DNA from: Coptodactyla brooksi
Lineage: Eukaryota; Arthropoda; Insecta; Coleoptera; Scarabaeidae
Reading direction: 5' to 3'
Assembly: GCA_033557675.1 (NCBI GenBank)
Contig: JAWQRM010000488.1
Coordinates: 1 to 22,168 of the forward strand
Length of the DNA: 22,168 nt
Shown here: in pieces, positions 8,872 through 17,032 of the stretch
Position numbering within the stretch: position 1 is the first letter of the stretch
Layout of the letters: each line of letters begins with the position of its first letter
Made by a program: the position numbers and the translations under genes
Notes under the pieces: generated by a model
Told to the model about the DNA's origin: nothing
The model's database searches: none
What the model saw: only the letters and a program-made list of their open reading frames with translations

Positions 8872-11800
8872 CTACGAAGAAACGAGAAAACGATAGAAAC
8901 TTCATGTTGACTTTTTCTAGTACAACTTGTGCTTGTTGTAGAAAGAATAAATAAAAAAATATTTTCTTTTTGTTGCATAAATACCTATAATCGCCATAGC
9001 TGGCAAGAACCTTCTGTACCAAGTCTTTCCATGCTGTGCAGTCATCATTGGGTAGGCATCCCAATAATTAATCACTTTCTGAATATGTTGTAATGAGACT
9101 AATGGAACCATTTATAAAAACAGGGGTAGAAATGTTACTACAGGCAATTTTTTTACCAAACACAATACTAGTAGGGACAGTAAATAATTATGAACAAAAA
9201 ACTAAGTGGAAGTAAATCATCTTGACGTACTGCACCTACCATTAACTGCATGGAGGTCAACATGATGTTGTTCTTGGTCCTGCAATCCTGGCAGACGACG
9301 AACGGGTTGTTTTGGTTCTTCCCGACAATCAGGGCGTGACTGCAGAACTGACATTTCAAGCGGAGGTTCTCGCCGTCCATCGCCTGATACAACGGCCACT
9401 TCTCCAAGCACGGGATGCACTGGCAGTGGAAATAGTACCTCTCGGTAAGTTTCCTCTGCCTGAAGCCGACGTCGTGCGAGCAGTAGATGGGGCCGTAGTT
9501 CTCGTAGATCGGATCCCCCGCCTTGACGTACTTCACGGTTCGGGCTACCATCTTATTACCTTTGTTATACCTGAAAAGTAAATATGGGGACAATTTAAGG
9601 GCAAGCGGATTTTGAAATCTTTGTGATGATTGTCAAACTATGTATATTTGCAATGTCCGAGAGTTATATTGCCCGATCGTGTGGTAAGCCGGGAAGGGAG
9701 CAAACCCGAAACCTCACGTTCGGCCGTTTATGAAGAGAGAAAAAGTAGTAAAAAATCATTTTAATAGCCAGAAACATTTGACTGCAGTAAAATGTATTGT
9801 AGCAAGGAATATTAATAATGTCGATTCTTCCAAAAATAAATTCACCTGATGCTGATGATGAAAACAAGCAACCATAGAATTATCACAAATTTACCACTGC
9901 TTAAGATATAATCACAGTTATTGCAGCACTGACTGTGATTTGTTGAATTAAAATCAATTCGTTATTATATTTCCATTCCACAATTGGAAAAAAATCATCG
10001 TAGGAGAATAAAGTCCAAAGCAATTGTTGAAAACATATAGAAATAATAGTATATAGAAATAAAAAAATTCATTGATATGAAAAATTCATGTTGATATATT
10101 TGTATTCATATTCTTATTTATAAAGTTTATTTAAATACAAAGGTGTGTCTGTATTTTCGGAGCAATGTTTCAAAAATAAAAGTCTTGTGGGTACATTTCG
10201 AAATATACCCGTCCCTATAAAGAATTAAAAAACAACTAAATTACCTTATAATACTAGGTTCGCAGCTGTGATTGAACAAAGCCAACGTCGGGTAGAGGGC
10301 GCCTCCGACGTGAGCGTTCTTGTAAGGAACATCTTCGTATTCGCAGTTCCTCATTTCGGAGAGCTCGTGAGCGTTAAACTGCAGCATCTGGAGGTGTCTT
10401 AGCATCAAGCTTCCGATGTAGCTTTCCTCTTCCTTCAATACGTCGTCGGCGGTCTCGAAAGGAAAGTAGCCGGTCCGTTTGAGAAGCCTCAGAAGGAAGA
10501 TGGCCATGAAAGTGTAATGGACGAATTCTCCTTTCACGCGGACGTCGCTGTGGTTGCATAAGTGGTAGACCCTGCGGTAGTCCTTGCTGTTGTAGGTGTC
10601 GGTTTTGATTTTGTTATCGAGATCCTGCCTGTGAGCCCAGAAGAAATCGAAACCTTGTTGGGTGGCGATCCGTAGGGACATCAAGCAGTTAACGGAGGCG
10701 CCCGAACTGTAAATGGTCGAAAGTATTTTGCACTCGACCTTGTGGTAATGGGCATCCTCCTTGCATTTCGTCGAGCAGAAAACGACGGAAGCGCAATTAT
10801 CGCAAGGGAACGGCGAAATGGTGCTTAGAGCGCAGTGCGTGCAGTTCTGCATGACGTTGTCTTTGGAAACGGAAATGCAGAACGCTTCTTCCTCCAAGAC
10901 GACAACTCCGGCGGGAATATCTTTGGTCGCGGCCGCGTACCTTCCGTGTATCGGATCGCTGTGGAAGGTGACCGAGGAGGAAGCGGCCGGGTAAGCGGAG
11001 TTTCTATCGAACTGCACGAAGACCAGGGAATCCTCTCTGTCCTCTCCCTCTCCGTACTTCATTAGCTGCTCCCTGGTGGTATTTAGGGCGCGTCGGATCT
11101 CGTTGAGCTTTTGATCCGGTAATTTCAAACTCGTGCCAACTTCGATGGCCTCGGTGATGCATTTGATGGCCTCGTTGTACCGTTTGAGCTCGGTACAACT
11201 TTTACCCTTACGCAGCAAAATCTTGTACCGCAAATTCACCGGGTACCATCCGCTGGCCAAAACCCAGTTGATGTCTCGGATGCATTCCTTGAAAAGGCCC
11301 AATTCGAAGAGGACGGCGCTCCTGTTGGCGATCAGCAAGGCCAATAAGTTTCGAGAGTCGTCTGTAAGGTAAGAGAAAGTAATAAATCGAAACGACCTAG
11401 ATTTCTAACAATAGTAAGATTATCTGGCAGCATCTCGCAGATACAAGTACAATGAGGACGTTTATTTTTGTTAACATTAAATTTTAGGGGACCGTAAATC
11501 TCGATTCCGTGAAACTGTTGGTTTTGGCTGCACTCGAAATTATTTTTGGATAATGCAATCACTTTGTCAATTTTTGGAAGAGTAACAAAAGACTAGTGGA
11601 ATACAATTGCGTCGCAAAACACTTCTATTTTAATGCAACATTTATTTTCATTCTGTTGGCACGTACTGAATACCTCTTATTATTTGCGGGGTGCAATCAA
11701 ATTCACCCAACGCTTTTAGTGGGTTATTTTAGTTACCATCTGCGTTCTCTCAATTTGGAGTAAGTTCAAAAATGGTTCGCTTAATATTTCTAAGCGATGA

Positions 11801-14800
11801 ATATCTGATCCGTTTAGTCAGCAGCTGTATCACCTTTGGCAATTATCCAAGATGTCATCCACAATATATTTATGTATTGTATTAAATTATGGCGTATTTT
11901 TGTTTACAGTTTTCTGTAACGTGTCAAAAATAAAATAAAATTCTCCCAAAATAATTTTTGTGAACCTATAAACATTCTAACATTAAAATAATGTGATAAA
12001 AATTCAATTTACGTCACATTTTTTAAAAATTATTACTTCATGATGTTAAAAATGATTTGTGATAACTTATATCGTAATAATTTTAGTTTGCCACAACATT
12101 TTTTAAAAAATTATTATTTTATGACATAATAATAAAGTTAAGGTTGAATTTCTATTTTCAATCGTTTCTGTACATTTAAAATTATTTCTGTTGCATTTTT
12201 CGGGAGAAAAAAAATTATAATTTCTAAAAAAAAGTAATAATTTTAAATGTACAAAAATTATTAAAAATAGAAATTCAAATATTATAATTTTATTATTACA
12301 TTTCCCCAATATGTATGCTTTAAAATTTATGACAACTTATATTGTAATAATTTTAATTTTTTTTTAATTATTATTTTATGATGTAGAAATAAAATTATGT
12401 TTGAATTTCTATTTTCAGTCATTTTTGTACGTCTAAAATTATTTCTTTTGCATTTTTCGGGTGAAAACTGAATTATTTCTTCATTTTTGCACGGCAGTGT
12501 ACATTGCCAACGTAACATGCAATTGTAAATTTTGTTTTGACTGCAAATCGAAACCAAAATACTTTTTTTGAACCTAGTAATATCCTAATATTAAATTTAA
12601 CATTAGAAAAATGCGAAAAAAATTCAATTCGACTGTACGTTATATTTACAATATACACTGGCGTGCAAAAAAAGCAGTAATTCAGTTTTCTTCCAAAAAA
12701 TATAAAAATAATAATTTTAAATGAACAAAAATTATTAAAAATAGAAATTCAAGTATTATAATTTTATTATTACACTTCCCCAATATGTATTCGTTAAAAT
12801 GTATGACAACTTATGTTGTAATAATTTTAATTTGCAACATTTTTTAAAAAATTATTATTTTATGATGTAATAATAAAATTATGTTTGAATTTCTATTTTC
12901 AATCATTTTTGTATATTTAAAATTATTTCATTTGCATTTTTTGAGAGAAAACTCAATTATTTCTTTTTTTTGCACGGCAGTGTACATTGCCAACATAACG
13001 TACAATTGTAAATTTTATTTTGACTACAATTCGAAACCAAAATAATTTTTTTGAACCTAGTAATATTCTAAGATTAAATTTAACATTAGTAAAATGCTAG
13101 AAAAATTCAATTCGACTGTACGTTATGTTTAAAATGTACACTGGCGTGCAAAAAAAGCAGTAATTCAGTTTTCTTCCAAAAAAATGAAAAAGTAATAATT
13201 TAAAATGTACAAAAATTATTAAAAATAGAAATTCAAATATTATAATTTTATTATTACATTTCCCCAATATGTATGCTTTAAAATTTACGACAATTTATAT
13301 TGTAATAATTTTAATTTGCAACAATATTTTTTCAAAAATTATTATTTTGAGGTAATAATAAAGTTATGTTTGAATTTCTATTTTCAATCATTTTTACACA
13401 TTTTTAAAATTATTCTTTTGCATTTTTCCGGGAAAACTCAATTATTAAATTAGAAAAATGCGAGAAATGTTTACAATGTACACTGGCGTGCAAAAAAAAA
13501 CAGTAATTCACTTTTATTCCAAAAAATATAAAAGTAATAATGTCAAATGTACAAAAATTTAAGTTTACTAATTGTAAAGTATACACTGCCGTGCAAAAAT
13601 TATACTAACCAACAGAAAACTCACCTGACGTCACTGGACAAGCAACAATCCCTTGATTGTATTCCTTGACTGCGTAGTTCAAACTCTTCCCCTGATACAA
13701 GAGGTTTCCGTACGATTTGAAATCGATGGCATCTTTCATGCTTTTCCCGTCAGGGTGCTCCACGATCGGCAGCTTGATGGCGTGACTGTACATGAGCTTT
13801 ATGCGGTCCATATCGTCGCTTGCGTTCTTGAAGTTCTTGAGCTGCTCATTGGTGAGCTTTTTGACGAGCTTCTCGCAATGAGTGTGAAACGAAAACGAAA
13901 CTCCAGTCATTGCAAAGTAGTTGGTGCAAGCGGAGCCGAATTCAACCACGCCTGGCACTGCAATCGTAGGATAGTTATTATTAGATACCGTATTTTTAAA
14001 ATTAAAGACGCCAGGGATCCGTGCTGCTCTCTATTGAGCTTCCTACCAAACTTTGTCTCTAGATTTACCGAAAAAGAGGTCACTAATTTTCACGTTCGAG
14101 ATTTAAATTAATAAATGTGATCGCGCATGCTCCAATTACTTACATTACGCTTGCGCGATACACCGCAAAGGTCTAAAGTCACCTTTATGCGTTACATACC
14201 CGAAACTGTGAATCCCTGCGGCACAGAAGGCAACCAATCTTCGTCGCTACTTATATCGACGATACTGATATTCGTATCGTCTACCATCGCTATGAAGGTT
14301 TTATTCACCTTATCACAAACCGCGAGACCGTTAAGGATTCAATTCCTAACAAAGAACCTTCTGCGCGCGCGTCACACGTCAAAACTACACCGTGACCCAC
14401 TGGAGAATGATACCGAAGCGAAATAAAACCGTTATACCCTTAAAACAAGTGTATTCTAACTCGTATTGTGATTCGTCGAATTTAAAACCACAAAATAAAC
14501 TGGGCGGGGACTGAAGTATCCGAGAAACCGTTCGCAGCTGCGCGCCGACCCTACAGCGCTTGCGCTCTACGCTAAGAATTGCCAAAAGCGTACACAAGTG
14601 TATTCTAACAGGTGTCCGAACTGATGGGTAACACATTTCCAGAATTCTAGGAAACCGTTCGTTATCAATTGCGCAGCTGCGCGCAGACCCTTCTAAAAGC
14701 GAGGGAAAAAGATTTCTCGAACGTTACTATGCGATTTTGACCCTAAACGACATCAATTAACCTCGCGACATTAAATGCGTTGCGGTAGTGCATAAGGAAC

Positions 14801-14937
14801 TCACGATTGCGTATGCTTCAATTACTTATTGTCGAAAGTAATCTAAAATCGTCGTGTTACATACCCCAAAATGACAATCCATGCGGTACCGAAGGTAATT
14901 CGTCGTCGTCCCAAGTCAAATCGATGATGTCCCCCAT
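8626..14937 (-). CDS. Smyd4: SMYD4-like SET and MYND domain protein, five exons per transcript
   Basis: Exons on the minus strand: first exon 14200-14287 or 14865-14937, then 13625-13957, 10245-11361, 9240-9570 and 8626-8871. They give 704 or 699 residues, and all junctions are in frame. Domains, numbered in the 704 form: a TPR-like N-terminal region at about 90-260 (SYGNLLYQGKSLNYAVKEY, then ALLIANRSAVLFELG); the first SET segment at about 270-296 (GRYAAATKDIPAG); a MYND zinc finger at about 314-351 (CTHC, CDNC, FCSTKC, HKVEC); the SET core NHSCEPS at about 504-510 and ENYGP at about 536-540; and a post-SET CQCIPC at 562-567. The family methylates or binds proteins in nucleus and cytoplasm; SMYD4 members act in muscle and heart and in histone-deacetylase-linked repression. 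NHSCxPS has Ser where many SMYDs have Asn, and the C terminus is shorter than in vertebrate SMYD4. Confidence 0.88.
9240..9570 (-). CDS. Smyd4: SMYD4-like gene, exon 4 (end of SET, post-SET and extra CxxC pair)
   Basis: Opens after TTTTCAG with one base completing an Arg codon, then YNKGNKMVARTVKYVKAGD and ENYGPIY, the end of the SET fold. CQCIPC (post-SET) follows, then LKCQFC and VVCQDC 22 residues apart, which look like one further zinc site of ribbon type. The donor is ATG|GTAGGT at 9239-9238. Confidence 0.85.
9571..10244 (-). other. Intron 3 of the SMYD4-like gene
   Basis: A 674-bp GT-AG intron. It is AT-rich with no coding segment; the open frame at 9664-9867 matches no family I know. 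I see no repeat shared with the rest of the window. Confidence 0.7.
10245..11361 (-). CDS. Smyd4: SMYD4-like gene, exon 3 (TPR, SET-N, MYND, SET-I, NHSC)
   Basis: The largest exon, 1,117 bp. It opens after CTTACAG in phase 1 and closes at AAG|GTAATT. It carries the second TPR helix pair (ALLIANRSAVLFELGLFKEC), the first SET segment, the complete MYND finger, the SET-I insert and the NHSC motif. GC content is clearly higher than in the surrounding introns, as is usual for insect coding exons. Confidence 0.9.
11900..13600. repeat. Tandem array of about 480-bp units built from the MITE plus a spacer
   Basis: The phrase CAATATGTAT recurs at 12307, 12781 and 13265, a period of 474-484 bp. Each unit is one foldback element plus a spacer of about 150 bp (12502-12653 and 12985-13136) that also repeats. 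MITE ends lie at 12501, 12654, 12984, 13137, 13479 and 13582. A truncated unit precedes (about 11900-12306), and the last units are broken. Repeating spacers show that the array grew by tandem duplication, not by repeated insertion. Confidence 0.75.
12654..12984. mobile_element. Foldback MITE with about 120-bp inverted arms, complete copy
   Basis: Begins TACACTGGCGTGCAAAAA and ends TTTTTTGCACGGCAGTGTA. The arms stay complementary inward for about 120 bases (for example AAAAATAGAAATTCAA on the left against TTGAATTTCTATTTTC on the right), around a short centre with CCCCAATATGTAT. This is the form of a Tc1-mariner-type MITE flanked by TA. It encodes nothing. Confidence 0.8.
13625..13957 (-). CDS. 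Smyd4: SMYD4-like gene, exon 2 (N-terminal helical and first TPR region)
   Basis: The exon starts after GATTGCAG in phase 1 and ends TCAG|GTGAGT in phase 1. It encodes FHTHCEKLVKKLTNEQLKNF, typical of the N-terminal region of SMYD4 proteins, then a TPR start. It has an internal ATG at 13910 that could serve if no upstream exon were used. Both upstream first exons join to it in the same phase (G+TG gives Val), which favours a spliced start. Confidence 0.85.
14120..14805. repeat. Promoter/first-exon duplication, unit 1
   Basis: Paralogous to 14806-15290. Shared landmarks in the same order are CAATTACTTA, the donor GTTACATACCC, the first exon, CACCTTATCGCAAACCGCG (one mismatch), ACCTTCTGCGCGCGCG, GAGAATG and ATTCTAAC. 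Its distal part is itself doubled: ACAAGTGTATTCTAAC recurs at about 14442 and about 14593. Confidence 0.8.
14200..14287 (-). CDS. Smyd4: SMYD4-like gene, alternative first coding exon 1a
   Basis: The ATG at 14287-14285 encodes 29 residues, including NISIVDISSDEDW and LPSVPQGF, followed by the donor CGG|GTATGT. Phase 1 matches exon 2. The frame is confirmed by its duplicated partner at 14865-14937, which conserves LPSVPxG, the donor and its phase. SIVDISSDED has the form of a SUMO-interacting motif. Confidence 0.6.
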
Positions 14938-15290
14938 CGCGGACCGCCGAGAAGAAACTTTCCACCTTATCGCAAACCGCGTTTTAACTTTAAGGAGTCA
15001 ATTTCGAACGAAGTACCTTCTGCGCGCGCGCGCCAGTCCTTCACAATTCGCCGCGACGCACACGAGAATGCTAAGCAAAGTGAATAAATTTTTATTAAAC
15101 CCAATACGCCAAAAACTGTTGCCAACGTGAAACAAGAGCATTCTAACCTCGTGTCACGATTCGTCCAATTTAAAAACGCAAAACAAACGGGGCGGTAACA
15201 AACATTTCTAGGAAGGTTTCTGGAGTTCTAGGAATCCGTGTGTTATCAAGCGTTCAGATGCACCGCAAACCCTTCCGAAAAAAAGTATAC
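14806..15290. repeat. Promoter/first-exon duplication, unit 2
   Basis: Second unit of the tandem duplication. The block ACCTTCTGCGCGCGCG, about 80-90 bases upstream of each ATG (minus strand), is among the best-kept parts and may mark the core promoter. Divergence is moderate, so the duplication is not recent. Confidence 0.8.
14865..14937 (-). CDS. Smyd4: SMYD4-like gene, alternative first coding exon 1b
   Basis: The ATG at 14937-14935 encodes MGDIIDLTWDDDELPSVPHG and a few more residues, 24 codons plus one base, then the donor GGG|GTATGT. It joins to exon 2 in the same phase as 1a. IIDLTWDDDE is again a SUMO-interacting-type motif. The 1b start codon lies slightly differently from 1a, so only the core LPSVPxG is colinear. 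Confidence 0.6.
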
Positions 15291-15595
15291 GATATTTTCC
15301 ACCTTTTTCTGTCTCTATTCCATATGTATTGTCATTTAAATAAATTGTTATTCAAGCAAACTGCAAAACGATTAAATTAACCTAAATTAAGGTTGGAATT
15401 AAGCGATTACTATTAGAATATTATCATAAGACGAAAGGATTATTTGACATAAATTTAATATTAAATCTTTTTTAGTTCTTCTAGTAGATCACCTACATAT
15501 TTATAGGACATACAACAATATAAACTATAGTTACCTTCACTTTCGATCGTACTGTATATAGATAATTGTAAAACTAAACTTAAATTAAGAGATAC

Positions 15596-15850
15596 ATTCC
15601 GCCTCCATACCGATTCAGGCCTAAGATCTATGATCGCGTCTCGAGGTAACTAACTGTATTATCGGCATCAATTGCTTACTTAACAGTAAATTTTAACTCG
15701 TCTTTAATTACATATACGTCATAGTACGTTGAATAATTAACATTATTTATTAAGATCATATTTCGGCCCGTACTGATGTCAAATTGCACACCTGCGATTA
15801 TGAGATAGCTAACTGTATTACCGACAGAAAGTTGCATAAACATTGTGGAA
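15596..15850. repeat. Direct repeat pair 3, copy A
   Basis: Opens ATTCCGCCTCCATACCGATT and continues GATCGCGT, TCGAGGT and ACTGTATTATCGGC. A weaker second half contains AACTGTATTACCGAC. It is repeated in the same order 569 bp downstream. Confidence 0.75.
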
Positions 15851-16164
15851 GTTAAAAGTAATTTAGCAACACGTAATTAACAAATAACGTTTAAAAACGT
15901 TATTTCGGTACCCCAAAATAAGTGGGGGAATTTCAAAAATTAGTATGCTTTAAAGTTTGCGAAAGCGACAAATAAAATTTCAAAACGTATATCACGCGAT
16001 AACTAGGTTATTGTGGAATATCGCTTTTGCGCGTCTTTACCTTTGAAATACTGCATTACGAAATTGGATGTGATACATTAAATTACCTTTTCGCGGGAGT
16101 GCAGAAAAGAATTAAAATATGAACATTTGAATTCTTATTCTAACATTATATGAAAACATTTTAT

Positions 16165-16405
16165 ATTCCGCCTCCATACCGATTCAGGTTTAAGATATAT
16201 GATCGCGTTTCGAGGTGACGAACTGTATTATCGGCACCAGTATTTTGGTTAACGGTAAATTTCATTCAAATTGTTTATTTTATTAATTACCTTGCGGTTA
16301 GTTGGATATTTAACGTTTTTCTGGCACTTTGAAATGTTAAATTGCAAATGTAGGATTCTGAAGTAGTTTACTGTATTGCCGACTTCAAGTCAAAATTAAC
16401 CCATC
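16165..16405. repeat. Direct repeat pair 3, copy B
   Basis: Second copy of 15596-15850 with the same two-part structure. The motif ACTGTATT[AG][TC]CG[GA]C occurs twice per copy (about 15653 and 15812 in A, about 16222 and 16370 in B), so each copy is itself an old internal duplication. Confidence 0.7.
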
Positions 16406-17032
16406 AATTATTTTTTGAAATAACAAAAATGATCGAATACCTTTTTATCAATTAATTTTAATTTTTTTATTAAATACTAACACGAGTGAATTTTTTAAGT
16501 TTGATGTGTATTTTCAACTGAACTAAAAGTTATTAATGACGCCTGGTAGATAGGCAACTTTATACGGACGCACACGTAGTAAAGCAAATTTAATAAATTT
16601 AATTTTTAATTTATTTTTTCACTTTAAAATCGAAAAACGAATAATAATATCTTCATTTAAACGTCAGCCTCTGCGAATTCTATTTTTCAATATCAGAATT
16701 CGATTTGAGTAACGTGTCGTTTTTTTAAAATTGATAATGATTAGAAATGTGCATGATGATAACTGTCAGATATGTATTTATTAAATTGTACATTTCTAAA
16801 TAGTTACGATCTATTCGATACGTGAAAATATCAGAATTTAACACGAGCATGGTTTGGTAACCTACGGTACTGCCAAAAATGTTTTTCAGGTTAGTTGCGA
16901 GTTAAATTTACTAATAGTATGCATGTTTTTTTTTTTGTTTTAATTAGTGTCCTTTTTTTTTCGTAATTGGTATTCTTCATTTTAGGACAGTGTTTTGTTT
17001 TAGTAGGCCTAGACAACTGAATATTTGTCAAA

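Larger units (their letters stand above)
11362..13624 (-). other. Intron 2 of the SMYD4-like gene, filled by a repeat array
   Basis: A 2,263-bp GT-AG intron (donor TCAG|GTGAGT at 13624, acceptor CTTACAG at 11362). The part nearest exon 3 (11362-11900) is unremarkable. From about 11900 to 13600 it is almost entirely a tandem array of foldback elements. Confidence 0.75.
15291..17032. other. Intergenic DNA between the divergent SMYD4-like and SLC41 genes
   Basis: AT-rich with no coding segment. It holds a pair of direct repeats (15596-15850 and 16165-16405) and presumably the promoter of the SLC41 long form near 16900-17030. Confidence 0.6.

Noticed and set aside
8573..9111. Minus-strand open frames between the last two SMYD4-like exons, considered as an extra exon
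   Set aside because: One frame has a stop just upstream with no usable acceptor and the other gives unlike protein. Exons 9240-9570 and 8626-8871 join directly in phase 0 into a sensible sequence.
12103..12658. Minus-strand open frames in the SMYD4-like intron
   Set aside because: They are translations of the AT-rich tandem MITE array; the similar peptides (SPEKCxRNNF) only reflect repeated DNA.
11900..13600. CRISPR-like array
   Set aside because: The unit is about 480 bp with repeated spacers and long inverted arms in a eukaryotic intron, so it is a transposon-derived tandem repeat.
14127..15130. Two similar plus-strand open frames (14127-14426 and 14807-15130) that share NPCGTEGN
   Set aside because: Their similarity comes from the duplicated DNA. 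The opposite strand explains them better: ATG, conserved LPSVPxG, shared donors and a phase that fits exon 2.
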